A stretch of 64,000 nucleotides of DNA. Source: Inia geoffrensis. Its lineage: Eukaryota; Chordata; Mammalia; Artiodactyla; Iniidae. A program made the position numbers and the translations under genes. Of this stretch, positions 40,155-53,780 are shown one piece after another; position 1 is the first letter of the stretch; each line of letters begins with the position of its first letter. Location of the stretch: contig CM070915.1 in NCBI GenBank assembly GCA_036417435.1, positions 81,283,799 through 81,347,798 on the forward strand. Reading direction: 5' to 3'. The notes below the pieces were generated by a model. It did not search any database. It was given only the letters and a program-made list of their open reading frames with translations, and was not told the origin of the DNA.

Positions 40155-43100
40155 GGAATGGGGAGATATTAGGGCAACGTTTAGGGTACCACAACGCTTA
40201 AGGTTTAGCGTACGTGTGAGGTCATTAGTTAGTGTTAGTGTACTGCTTACGATTAGGGCACGGGTGAGTGTAAGGCCTCGGAAGAGGGTCACGTTAAGGG
40301 TTAGGGTTAGGGTTAGGGTTAGGGAATGGGGATTGATTAGGGTACAGGTTAGGGTACGGCAATGGCTTAGGGTTGGCGTACGTTAGAGGGCATGGGTTAG
40401 TGTTGATGTACTGGTTAAAATTAGGACACGGGTGAGGGTAAAGTTTCGGGTGAGTGTCATGGTTAGGTTTCAGGTTAGGGTTAGGGAATGGAGAGGGATT
40501 AGGGTACATGTTAGGGTACGACAATGCTTAAGGGTTAGCGTAAGTGTGAGGGCACGAGTTAGTGTTGGTGTACTGGTTAAGACAACGGCACCGATGAGGG
40601 TAAGGCCTCGGAAAAGCGTCACGTTCAGGGTTTCGCTTAGGGTTAGGGTTAGGGAATGGGGAGGGATTAGGGTACAGGATAGGGTACGAAAATGCTTAAG
40701 GGTTAGCGTACGTTTGAGGGCATGAGTTAGTGTTTGTGTACTGGTTAAGATTAGGGCATTGGTTAGGGTAGGGCATCGGAAGTGGGTCAGGTTTAGGGAT
40801 GGGGTTAGGGTTAGGGTTAAGGAATGGGGAGGGATTAGGGTACAATTTAGGATACGACAACGCTTAAGGTTTAGCGTACATGTGAGGGCACGAGTTAGTG
40901 TTGGTGTCCTGGTTAAGATTAGGGCATGGGTGAGGGTAAGGCTTCGGGTGAGGGTCGGGGTTAGGATTCGGGTTAGGGTTATGGTTAAGGAATGCAGAGG
41001 GATTAGGGTACAGCTTAGGGTACGACAGTGCTTAAGGGTTAGCATCCGTGTGAGGGCAAGGGTTAGTGTTAGTGTCCTGGTTAAGATTAGGGCACGGGTG
41101 AGGGTAAGGCTTCAGGTGAGGGTCAGGGTTAGGATTCGGGTTAGGGTTAGGGTTAGGGAATGGGGAGGGATTAGGGTACAGTTTAGGGTACGACAACGAT
41201 TAAGGGTTAGCGTACGTGTGAGGGCACAAGTTAGTGTTGGTGTCCTGGTTAAGATTAGGGCACGGGTGAGGGTAAGGTTTCGGGTGAGGGTCAGGGATAC
41301 AATTCGGGTTAGGGTTAGGGTTAGGGAATGGGGAGATATTAGGGCACAGTTTAGGATACCACAACGCTTAAGGTTTAGCGTACGTGTGAGGTCACTAGTT
41401 AGTGTTAGTGTACTGCTTACGATAGGGCACGGGTGAGGGTAAGGCCTCGGAAGAGGGTCACGTTAAGGCTTAGGGATAGGGTTAGGGTTAGGGAATGGGG
41501 ATTAATTAGGGTACAGGTTAGGGTACGGCAATGGCTTAGGGTTGGCGTACGTTAGAGGGCATGGGTTAGTGTTGATGTACTGGTTAAAATTAGGACACGG
41601 GTGAGGGTAAAGTTTCGGGTGAGTGTCATGGTTAGGTTTCAGGTTAGGGTTAGGGTTAGGGAATGGAGAGGGATTAGGGTACAGGTTAGGGTACCGCTGC
41701 GGTTTAGTGTTAGCGTACGTTTGAGGGCACGAGTTAGTCTTGGTGTCCTGGTTAAGATTAGGGCACGGGTGAGGGTAAGGCTTCGGGTGAGGGTCAGGGT
41801 TAGGATTCGGGTTAGGGTTAGGGTTAGGGAATGGGGAGGGATTATGGTACAGTTTAGTGTACGACAACGATTAAGGGTTAGCGTACGTGTGAGGGCACAA
41901 GTTAGTTTTGGTGTCCTGGTTAAGATTAGGGCACGGGTGAGGGTAAGGTTTCGGGTGAGGGTCAGGGATAGAATTCGGGTTAGGGTTTGGGTTAGGGAAT
42001 GGGGAGATATTAGGGCACAGTTTAGGGTACCACAACGCTTAAGGTTTAGCGTACGTGTGAGGTCACTAGTTAGTGTTAGTGTACTGCTTACGATTAGGGC
42101 ATAGGTGAGGGTAAGGCCTCGGAAGAGGGTCACGTTAAGGGTTAGGGTTAGGGTTACGGTTAGGGAATGGGGATTGATTAGGGTACAGGTTAGGGTACGG
42201 CAATGGCTTAGGGTTGGCGTACGTTTGAGGGCATGGGTCAGTGTTGATGTACTGGTTAAAATTAGGACACGGGTGAGGGTAAAGTTTCCTGTGAGTGTCA
42301 TGGTTAGGTTTCAGGTTAGGGTTAGAGTTAGGGAATGGAGAGGGATTAGGGTACAGGTTAGGGTACCGCTGCGGTTTAGTGTTAGCGTACGTTTGAGGGC
42401 ACGAGTTAGTCTTGGTGTCCTGGTTAAGATTAGGGCACGGGTGAGGGTAAGGCTTCGGGTGAGGGTCAGGGTTAGGATTCGGGTTAGGGTTAGGGTTAGG
42501 GAATGGAGAGGGATTAGGGTACAGGTTAGGGTACGACAATGCTTAAGGGTTAGCGTAAGTGTGAGGGCACGAGTTAGTGTTGGTGTACTGGTTAAGACAA
42601 CGGCACCGATGAGGGTAAGGCTTCGGAAAAGGGTCACGTTCAGGGTTTTGCTTAGGGTTAGGGTTAGGGAATGGGGAGGGATTAGGGTACAGGATAGGGT
42701 ACGACAATGCTTATGGGTTAGCGTACGTTTGAGCGCATGATTTAGTGTTTGTGTACTGGTTAAGATTAGGGCATTGGTTAGGGTAGGGCATCGGAAGTGG
42801 GTCAGGTTTAGGGATGGGGTTAGGGTTAGGGTTAAGGAATGGGGAGGGATTAGGGTACAATTTAGGGTACGACAACGCTTAAGGTTTAGCGTACATGTGA
42901 CGGCACGAGTTAGTGTTGGTGTCCTGGTTAAGATTAGGGCACGGGTGAGGGTAAGGCTTCGGGTGAGGGTCAGGGTTAGGATTCGTGTTAGGGTTAGGGT
43001 TAAGGAATGCAGAGGAATTAGGGTACAGCTTAGGGTACGACAGTGCTTAAGGGTTAGCGTTCGTGTGAGGGCAAGGGTTAGTGTTAGTATCCTGGTTAAG

Positions 43101-46100
43101 ATTAGGGCACGGGTGAGGGTAAGGCTTCAGGTGAGGGTCAGGGTTAGGATTCGGGTTAGGGTTAGGGTTAGGGAATGGGGAGGGATTAGGGTACAGTTTA
43201 GGGTAAGACAACGATTAAGGGTTAGCGTACGTGTGAGGGCACAAGTTAGTGTTGGTGTCCTGGTTAAGATTAGGGCACGGGTGAGTGTAAGGTTTCGGGT
43301 GAGGGTCAGGGATAGAATTCGAGTTAGGGTTAGGATTAGGGAATGGGGAGATATTAGGGCACAGTTTAGGGTACCACAACGCTTAAGGTTTAGCGTACGT
43401 GTGAGGTCACTAGTTAGTGTTAGTGTACTGTTTACGATTAGGGCACGGGTGAGGGTAAGGCTTCGGGTGAGGGTGAGGGTTAGGATTCGGGTTAGGGTTA
43501 GGGTTAAGGAATGCAGAGGGATTAGGGTACAGCTTAGGGTACGACAGTGCTTAAGGGTTAGCGTTCGTGTGAGGGCAAGGGTTAGTGTTAGTGTCCTGGT
43601 TAAGATTAGGGCACGGGTGAGGGTAAGGCTTCAGGTGAGGGTCAGGGTTAGGATTCGGTTTAGGGTTAGGGTTAGGGAATGGGGAGGGATTAGGGTACAG
43701 TTTAGGGTACCACAACGATTAATGCTTAGCGTACGTGTGAGGGCACAAGTTAGTGTTGGTGTCCTGGTTAAGATTAGGGCACAGGTGAGGGTAAGGCTTC
43801 AGGTGAGGGTCAGGGTTAGGATTCGGGTTAGGGTTAGGGTTAGGGAATGGAGAGGGATTAGGGTACAGGTTAGGGTACGACAATGCTTAAGGGTTAGCGT
43901 AAGTATGAGGGCACGAGTTAGTGTTGGTGTACTGGATAGGACAACGGCACCGATGAGGGTAAGGCCTCGGAAAAGGGTCACGTTCAGGGTTTCGCTTAGG
44001 GTTAGGGTTAGGGAATGGGGAGGGATTAGGATACAGGATAGGGTACGACAATGCTTAAGGGTTAGCGTACGTTTGAGGGCATGAGTTAGTGTTTGTGTAC
44101 TGGTTAAGATTAGGGCATTGGTTAGGGTAGGGCATAGGAAGTGGGTCAGGTTTAGGGATGGGGTTAGGGTTAGGGTTAAGGAATGGGGAGGGATTAGGTT
44201 ACAATTTAGGGTACGACAACGCTTAAGGTTTAGCGTACGTGTGAGGGCACGAGTTAGTGTTGGTGTCCTGGTTAAAATTAGGGCACGGGTGAGGGTAAGG
44301 CTTCGGGTGAGGGTCAGGGTTAGGATTCGGGTTAGGGTTAGGGTTAAGGAATGCAGAGAGATTAGGGTACAGCTTAGGGTACGACATTGCTTATGGGTTA
44401 GCGTTCCTGTGAGGGCAAGGGTTAGTGTTAGTGTCCTGGTTAAGATTAGGGCACGGGTGAGGGTAAGGCTTCAGGTGAGGCTCAGGGTTAGGATTCGGGT
44501 TAGGGTTAGGGTTAGGGAATGGGGAGGGATTAGGGTACAGTTTAGGGTACGACAACGATTAAGGGTTAGCGTACGTGTGAGGGAACAAGTTAGTGTTGGT
44601 GTCCTGGTTAAGATTAGGGCACGGGTGAGGTTAAGGTTTCGGGTGAGTGTCAGGGATAGAATTCGGGTTAGGGTTAGGGTTAGGGAATGGGGAGATATTA
44701 GGGCACAGTTTAGGGTACCACAACGCTTAAGGTTTAGCGTACGTGTGAGGACACTAGTTAGTGTTAGTGTACTGCTTACGATTAGGGCACGGGTGAGGGT
44801 AAGGCCTCGGAAGAGGGTCACGTTAAGGGTTAGGGTTAGGGTTAGGGTTAGGGAATGGGGATTGATTAGGGTACAGGTTAGGGTACGGCAATGGCTTAGG
44901 GTTGGCGTACGTTGGAGGGCATGGGTTAGTGTTGATGTACTGGTTAAAATTAGGACACGGGTGAGGGTAAAGTTTCAGGTAAGTGTCATGGTTAGGTTTC
45001 AGGTTAGGGTTAGGGTTAGGGAATGGAGAGGGATTAGGGTACAGGTTAGGGTACCGCTGCGGTTTAGTGTCAGTGTACGTGTGAGGGCACGAGTTAATCT
45101 TGGTGTTCTGGTAAGATTAGGGCACGGGTGAGGGTAAGGCTTCGGGTGAGGGTCAGGGTTAGGATTCGGGTTAGTGTTAGGGTTAGGGAGTGGAGAGGGA
45201 TTAGGGTACAGGTTAGTGTACGACAATGCTTAAGGGTTAGCGTAAGTGTGAGGGCACGAGTTAGTGTTGGTGTACTGGTTAAGACAACGGCACCGATGAG
45301 GGTAAGGCATCGGAAAAGGGTCACGTTCAGGGTTTCGCTTAGGGTTAGGGTTAGGGAATGGGGAGGGATTAGGGTACAGGATAGGGTACGACAATGCTTA
45401 AGGGTTAGCGTACGTTTGAGGGCATGAGTTAGTGTTTGTGTACTGGTTAAGATTAGGGCATTGGTTAGTGTAGGGCATCGGAAGTGGGTCAGGTTTAGGA
45501 ATGGGGTTAGGGTTAGGGTTAAGGAATGGGGAGGGATTAGGGTACAATTTAGGGTACGACAACGCTTAAGGTTTAGCGTAAGTGTGAGGGCACGAGTTAG
45601 TGTTGGTGTCCTGGTTAAGATTAGGGCACGGGTGAGGGTAAGGCTTCGGGTGAGGGTCAGGATTAGGATTCGGGTTAGGGTTAGGGTTAAGGAATGCAGA
45701 GGGATTAGGGTACAGCTTAGGGTACGACAGTGCTTAAGGGTTAGCGTTCGTGTGAGGGCAAGGGTTAGTGTTAGTGTCCTGGTTACGATTAGGGCACGGG
45801 TGAGGGTAAGGCTTCGGGTGAGGGTCAGGATTAGGATTCGGGTTAGCGTTAGTGTTAAGGAATGGGGAGGGATTAGGGTACAATTTAGGGTACGACAACG
45901 CTTAAGGTTTAGCGTACGTGTGAGGGCACGAGTTAGTGTTGGTGTCCTGGTTAAGATTAGGGCACGGGTGAGGGTAAGGCTTCGGGTGAGGGTCAGGTTT
46001 AGGAATGGGGTGAGGGTTAGGGTTAGGGAATGGGGAGGGATTAGGGTACAGTTTAGGGTACGACAACGATTAAGGGTTAGCGTACGTGTGAGGGCACAAG

Positions 46101-49100
46101 TTAGTGTTGGTGTCCTGGTTAAAGTTAGGGCACGGTTGAGGGTAAGGTTTCGGGTGAGGGTCAGGGATAGAATTCGGGTTAGGGTTAGGGTTAGGGAATG
46201 GGGAGATATTAGGGCACAGTTTAGGGTACCACAACGCTTAAGGTTTAGCGTACGTGTGAGGTCACTAGTTAGTGTTAGTGTACTGCTTACGATTAGGGCA
46301 CGGGGGAGGGTAAGGCCTCGGAAGAGGGTCACGTTAAGGGTTAGGGTTAGGGTTAGGGTTAGGGAATGGGGATTGATTAGGGTACAGGTTAGGGTACGGC
46401 AATGGCTTAGGGTTGGCGTACGTTAGAGGGCATGGGTTAGTCTTGATGTACTGGTTAAAATTAGGACACGGGTGATGGTAAAGTTTCGGGTGAGTGTCAT
46501 GGTTAGGTTTCAGGTTAGGGTTAGGGTTAGGGAATGGAGAGGGATTAGGGTACAGGTTAGGGTACCGCTGCGGTTTAGTGTTAGCGTACGTGTGAGGGCA
46601 CGAGTTAGTCTTGGTGTCCTGGTTAAGATTAGGGCACGGGTGAGGGTAAGGCTTCGGGTGAGGGTCAGGGTTAGGATTCGGGTTAGGGTTAGGGTTAGGG
46701 AATGGAGAGGGATTAGGGTACATGTTAGGGTACGACAATGCTTAAGGGTTAGCGTAAGTGTGAGGGCACGAGTTACTGTTGGTGTACTGGTTAAGACAAC
46801 GGCACCGATGAGGGTAAGGCCTCCTAAAAGGGTCACGTTCAGGGTTTTGCTTCAGGTTAGGGTTAGGGAATGGGGAGGGATTAGGGTACAAGATAGGATA
46901 CGACAATGCTTAAGGGTTAGCGTACGTTTGAGGGCATGAGTTAGTGTTTGTGTACTGGTTAAGATTAGGGCATTGGTTAGGGTAGGGCATCGGAAGTGGG
47001 TCAGGTTTAGGGATGGGGTTAGGGTTAGGGTTAAGGAATGGGGAGGGATTAGGGTACAATTTAGGGTACGATAACGCTTAAGGTTTAGCGTACGTGTGAG
47101 GGCACGAGTTAGTGTTGGTGTTCTGGTTAAGATTAGGGCACGGGTGAGGGTAAGGCTTCGGGTGAGGGTCAGGGTTAGGATTCGGGTAAGGCTTAGGGTT
47201 AAGGAATGCAGAGGGATTAGGTTACAGCTGAGGGTACGACAGTGCTTAAGGGTTAGCGTTCGTGTGAGGACAAGGGTTAGTGTTAGTGTCCTGGTTAAGA
47301 TTAGGGCACGGGTGAGGGTAAGGCTTCAGGTGAGGGTCAGGGTTAGGATTCGGGTTAGGGTTAGGGTTAGGGAGTGGGGAGGGATTAGGGTACAGTTTAG
47401 GGTACGACAACGATTAAGGGTTAGCGTACGTGTGAGGGCACAAGTTAGTGTTGGTTTCCTGGTTAAGATTAGGGCACGGGTGAGGGTAAAGTTTCGGGTG
47501 AGGGTCAGGGATAGAATTCGGGTTTGGGTTAGGGTTAGGGAATGGGGAGATATTAGGGCACAGTTTAGGGTACCACAACGCTTAAGGTTTAGCGTACGTG
47601 TGAGGTCACTAGTTAGTGTTAGTGTACTGATTACGATTAGGGCACGGGTGAGTGTAAGGCCTCGGAATAGGGTCACGTTAAGGGTTAGGGTTAGGGTTAG
47701 GGTTAGGGAATGGGGATTGATTAGGGTACAGGTTAGGGTAAGGCAATGGCTTAGGGTTGGCGTACGTTAGATGGCATGGGTTAGTGTTGATGTACTGGTT
47801 AAAATTAGGACACGGGTGAGGGTAAAGTTTCGGGTGATTGTCATGGTTAGGTTTCAGGTTAGGGTTAGGGTTAGGGAATGGAGAGGGATTCGGGTACAGG
47901 TTAGGGTACCGCTGCGGTTTAGTGTTAGCGTACGTGTGAGGGCACGAGTTAGTGTTGGTGTCCTGGTTAAGATTAGGGCACGGGTGAGGGTAAGGCTTCG
48001 GGTGTGGGTCAGGGTTAGGATTCGGGTTAGGGTTAGGGTTGGGGAATGGAGTGGGATTAGGGTACAGGTTAGGGTACGACAATGCTTAAGGGTTAGCGTA
48101 AGTGTGAGGGCACGAGTTAGTGTTGGTGTACTGGTTAAGACAACGGCACCGATGAGGGTAAGGCCTCGGAAAAGGGTCACGTTCAGGATGTCGCTTAGGG
48201 TTAGGGTTAGGGAATGGGGAGGGATTAGGGTACAGGATAGGGTACGACAATGCTTAAGGGTTAGCGTACGTTTGAGGGCATGAGTTAGTGTTTGTGTACT
48301 GGTTAAGATTAGGGCATTGGTTAGGGTAGGGCATCGGAAGTGGGTCAGGTTTAGGGATGGGGTTAGGGTTAGGGTTAAGGAATGGGGAGGGATTAGGGTA
48401 CAATTTAGGGTACGACAACGCTTAAGGTTTAGCGTACGTGTGAGGGCACGATTTAGTGTTGGTGTCCTGGTTAAGATTAGGGCACGGGTGAGGGTAAGGC
48501 TTCGGGTGAGGGTCAGGGTTAGGATTCGGGTTAGGGTTAGGGTTAAGGAATGCAGAGGGATTAGGGTACAGCTTAGGGTACGACAGTGCTTAAGGGTTAG
48601 CGTTCGTGTGAGGGCAAGGTTTAGTGTTAGTGTCCTGGTTAAGATTAGGGCACGGGTGAGGGTAAAGTTTCGGGTGAGTGTCATGGTTAGGTTTCAGGTT
48701 AGGGTTAGGGTTAGGGAATGGAGAGGGATTAGGGTACAGGTTAGGGTACCGCTGCGGTTAAGTGTTAGCGTACGTTTGAGGGCACGAGTTAGTCTTGGTG
48801 TCCTGGTTAAGATTAGGGCACGGGTGAGGGTAAGGCTTCGGCTGAGGGTCAGGGTTAGGATTCGGGTTAGGGTTAGGGTTAGGGAATGGAGAGGGATTAG
48901 GGTACAGGTTAGGGTACGACAATGCTTAAGGGTTAGCGTAAGTGTGAGGGCACAAGTTAGTGTTGGTGTACTGGTTAAGAAAACGGCCCCGATGAGGGTA
49001 AGGCCTCGGAAAAAGGTCACGTTCAGGGTTTCGCTTAGGGTTAGGGTTAGGGAATGGGGAGGGATTAGGGTACAGGATAGGGTACGACAATGCTTAAGGG

Positions 49101-52100
49101 TTAGCGTACGTTTGAGGACATGAGTTAGTGTTTGTGTACTGGTTAAGATTAGGGCATTGGTTAGGGTAGGGCATCGGAGGTGGGGCAGGTTTAGGGATGG
49201 GGTTAGGGTTAGGGTTAAGGAATGGGGAGGGATTAGGGTACAATTTAGGGTACGACAACGCTTAAGGTTTAGCGTACGTGTGAGGGCACGAGTTAGTGTT
49301 GGTGTCCTGGTTAAGATTAGGGCACGGGTGAGGGTAAGGCTTCGGGTGAGGGTCAGGGTTAGGATTCGGGTTAGGGTTAGGGTTAAGGAATGCAGAGGGC
49401 TTAGGGTACAGCTTAGGGTACGACAGTGATTAAGGGTTAGCGTTCGTGTGAGGGCAAGGGCTAGTGTTAGTGTCCTGGTTAAGATTAGGGCACGGGTGAG
49501 GGTAAGGCTTCAGTTGAGGGTCAGGGTTAGGATTCGGGTTAGGGTTAGGGTTAGGGAATGGGGAGGGATTAGGCTACAGTTTAAGGTACGACAACGATTA
49601 AGGGTTAGCGTACGTGTGAGGGCACAAGTTAGTGTTGGTGTCCTGGTTAAGATTAGGGCACGGGTGAGGGTAAGGTTTCGGGTGAGGGTCAGGGATAGAA
49701 TTCGGGTTAGGGTTAGGGAATGGGGAGATATTAGGGCACAGTTTAGGGTACCACAACGCTTAAGGTTTAGCGTACGTGTGAGGTCACTAGTTAGTGTTAG
49801 TGTACTGCTTACGATTAGGGCACGGGTGAGGGTAAGGCCTCGGAAGACGGTCACGTTAAGGGTTAGGGTTAGGGTTAGGGTTAGGGAATGGGGATTGATT
49901 AGGGTATAGGTTAGGGTACGGCAATGGCTTAGGGTTGGCGTACGTTAGAGGGCATGGGTTAGTGTTGATGTACTGGTTAAAATTAGGACACGGTTGAGGG
50001 TAAAGTTTCGGGTGAGTGTCATGGTTAGGTTTCAGGTTAGGGTTAGGGTTAGGGAATGGAGAGGGATTAGGGTACAGGTTAGGGTACCACTGCGGTTTAG
50101 TGTTAGCGTACGTTTGAGGGCACGAGTTAGTCTTGGTGTCCTGGTTAAGATTAGGGCACGGGTGAGGGAAAGGCTTCGGGTGAGAGTCAGGGTTAGGATT
50201 CGGGTTAGGGTTAGGGTTAGGGAATGGAGAGGGATTAGGGTACAGGTTAGGGTACGACAATGCTTAAGGGTTAGCGTAAGTGTGAGGGCACGAGTTAGTG
50301 TTGGTGTACTGGTTAAGACAACGGCACCGATGAGGGTAAGGCCTCGGAAAAGGGTCACGTTCAGGGTTTCGCTTAGGGTTAGGGTTAGGGAATGGGGAGG
50401 GATTATGGTACAGGATAGGGTACGACAATGCTTAAGGGTTAGCGTACGTTTGAGGGCATGAGTTAGTGTTTGGGTACTGGTTAAGATTAGGGCATTGGTT
50501 AGGGTAGGGCATCGGAAGTGGGTCAGGTTTAGGGATGGGGTTAGGGTTAGGGTTAAGGAATGGGGAGGGATTAGGGTACAATTTAGGGTACGACAACGCT
50601 TAAAGTTTAGCGTACGTGTGAGGGCACGAGTTAGTGTTGGTGTCCTGGTTAAGATTAGGGCACGGGTGAGGGTAATGCTTCAGGTGAGGGTCAGGGTTAG
50701 GATTCGGGTTAGGGTTAGGGTTAAGGAATGCAGAGGGATTAGGGTACGACAGTGCTTAAGGGTTAGCGTTCGTGTGAGGGTAAGGGTTAGTGTTAGTGTC
50801 CTGGTTAAGATTAGGGCACGGGTGAGGGTAATGCTTCAGGTGAGGGTCAGGTATAGGATTCGGGTTAGGGTTAGGGTTAGGGAATGGGGAGGGTTTAGGG
50901 TACAGTTTAGGGTACGACAACGATTAAGGGTCAGCGTACGTGTGAGGGCACAAGTTAGTGTTGGTGTCCTGGTTAAGATTAGGGCACGGGTGAGGGTAAG
51001 GTTTCGGGTGAGGGTCAGGGATAGAATTCGGGTTAGGGTTAGGGTTAGGGAATTGGGAGATATTAGGGCACAGTTTAGGGTACCACAACGCTTAAGGTTT
51101 AGCGTACGTGTGAGGTCACTAGTTAGTGTTAGTGTACTGCTTACGATTAGGGCACGGGTGAGGGTAAGGCCTCGGAAGAGGGTCACGTTAAGGGTTAGGG
51201 TTAGGGTTAGGGTTAGGGAATGGGGATTGATTAGGGTACAGGTTAGGGTACGGCAATGGCTTAGGGTTGGCGTACGTTAGAGGGCATGGGTTAGTGTTGA
51301 TGTACTGGTTAAAATTAGGACACGGGTGAGGGTAAAGTTTCGGGTGAGTGTCATGGTTAGGTTTCAGGTTAGGGTTAGGGATAGGGAAGGGAGAGGGATT
51401 AGGGTACAGGTTAGGGTACCGCTGCGGTTTAGTGTTAGCGTACGTTTGAGGGCACGAGTTAGTCTTGGTGTCCTGGTTAAGATTAGGGTACGGGTGAGGG
51501 TAAGGCTTCGGGTGAGGGTCAGGGTTAGGATTCGGGTTAGGGTTAGGGTTAGGGAATGGAGAGGGATTAGGGTACAGGTTAGGGTACGACAATGCTTAAG
51601 GGTTAGCGTAAGTGTGAGGGCACGAGTTAGTGTTGGTGTACTGGTTAAGACAATGGCACCGATGAGGGTAAGGCCTCGGAAAAGGGTCACGTTCAGGGTT
51701 TCGCTTAGGGTTAGGGTTAGGGAATGGGGAGGGATTAGGGTACAGGATAGGGTACGACAATGCTTAAGGGTTAGCGTACGTTTGAGGGCATGAGTTAGTG
51801 TTTGTGTCCTGGTTAAGATTAGGGCATTGGTTAGGGTAGGGCATCGGAAGTCGGTCAGGTTTAGGGATGGGGTTAGGGTTAGGGTTAAGGAATGGGGAGG
51901 GATTAGGGTACAATTTAGGGTACGACAATGCTTAAGGTTTAGCGTACGTGTGAGGGCACGAGTTAGTGTTGGTGTCCTGGTTAAGATTAGGGCACGGGTG
52001 AGGGTAAGGCTTCGGGTGAGGGTCAGGGTTAGGATTCGGGTTATGGTTAGGGTTAAGGAATGCAGAGGAATTAGGGTACAGCTTAGGGTACGACAGTGCT

Positions 52101-53724
52101 TAAGGGTTAGCGTTCATGTGAGGGCAAGGGTTAGTGTTAGTGTCCTAGTTAAGATTAGGGCACGGGTGAGGGTAAGGCTTCAGGTGAGGGTCAGGGTTAG
52201 GATTCGGGTTAGGGTTAGGGTTAGGGAATGGGGAGGGATTAGGGTACAGTTTAGGGTACGACAACGATTAAGGGTTAGCGTACGTGTGAGGGCACAAGTT
52301 AGTGTTGGTGTCCTGGTTAAGATTAGTGCACGGGTGAGGGTAAAGTTTCGGGTGAGTGTCATGGTTAGGTTTCAGGTTAGGGTTAGGGTTAAGGAATGGA
52401 GAGGGATTAGGGTACAGGTTAGGGTACCGCTGCAGTTTAGTGTTAGCGTACGTTTGAGGGCACGAGTTAGTCTTGGTGTCCTGGTTAAGATTAGGGCACG
52501 GGTGCGGGTAAGGTTTCGGGTGAGGGTCAGGGATAGAATTCGGGTTAGGGTTAGGGTTAGGGAATGGGGAGATATTAGGGCACAGTTTAGGGTACCACAA
52601 CGCTTAAGGTTTAGCGTACGTGTGAGGTCACTAGTTAGTGTTAGTGTACTGCTTACGATTAGGGCACGGGTGAGGGTAAGGCCTCGGAAGAGGGTCACGT
52701 TAAGGGTTAGGGTTAGGGAATGGGGATTGATTAGGGTACAGGTTAGGGTACGGCAATGGCTTAGGGTTGGCGTACGTTAGAGGGCATGGGTTAGTGTTGA
52801 TGTACTGGTTAAAATTAGGACACGGGTGAGGGTAAAGTTTCGGGTGAGTGTCATGGTTAGGTTTCAGGTTAGGGTTAGGGTTAGGGAATGGAGAGGGATT
52901 AGGGTACAGGTTAGGGTACCGCTGCGGTTTAGTGTTAGCGTACGTTTGAGGGCACGAGTTAGTCTTGGTGTCCTGGTTAAGATTAGGGCACGGGTGAGGG
53001 TAAGGCTTCGGGTGAGGGTCAGGGTTAGGATTCGGGTTAGGGTTAGGGTTAGGGAATGGAGAGGGATTAGGGTACAGGTTAGGGTACGACAATGCTTAAG
53101 GGTTAGCGTAAGTGTGAGGGCACAAGTTAGTGTTGGTGTACTGGTAAAGACAACGGCCCCGATGAGGGTAAGGCCTCGGAAAAGGGTCACGTTCAGGGTT
53201 TCGCTTAGGGTTAGGGTTAGGGAATGGGGAGGGATTAGGGTACAGGATAGGGTACGACAATGCTTAAGGGTTAGCGTACGTTTGAGGACATGAGTTAGTG
53301 TTTGTGTACTGGTTAAGATTAGGGCATTGGTTAGGGTAGGGCATCGGAGGTGGGTCAGGTTTAGGGATGGGGTTAGGGTTAGGGTTAAGGAATGGGGAGG
53401 GATTAGGGTACAATTTAGGGTACGACAACGTTTAAGGTTTAGCGTACGTGTGAGGGCACGAGTTAGTGTTGGTGTCCTGGTTAAGATTAGGGCACGGGTG
53501 AGGGTAAGGCTTCAGGTGAGGGTCAGGGTTAGGATTCGGGTTAGGGTTAGGGTTAGGGAATGGGGATTGATTAGGGTACAGGTTAGGGTAAGGCAACGGC
53601 TTAGGGTTGGCGTACGTTAGATGGCATGGGTTAGTGTTGATGTACTGGTTAAAATTAGGACACGGGTGTGGGTAAAGTTTCGGGTGATTGTCATGGTTAG
53701 GTTTCAGGTTAGGGTTAGGGTTAG

Positions 53725-53780
53725 GGAATGGAGAGGGATTCGGGTTAGGGTTAGGGTTAGGGTTAGGGTTAGGGTTAGGG
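53725..53780 (+). repeat. 54-bp mini-monomer with six perfect TTAGGG units (right copy)
   Basis: This is the counterpart of the mini-monomer at 11,921, exactly 41,804 bp further on. GGAATG motifs at 53,725 and 53,779 are 54 bp apart, and six perfect TTAGGG units lie at 53,745-53,780. Finding this rare structure twice at the block-duplication offset is strong evidence that both copies descend from one event. Confidence 0.92.

Noticed and set aside
42774..44084. Long open frames across the array (up to 436 codons here), coding Arg-Val repeats on + and Pro-Asn or Leu-Thr repeats on -
   Set aside because: TTAGGG in three frames reads Leu-Gly, Arg-Val or a stop, and its complement reads Pro-Asn, Leu-Thr or a stop. 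Because unit lengths are multiples of six, stop-free frames persist passively. The frames occur at once on both strands, change with each single-base deletion, lack any domain and mostly start at non-ATG codons.
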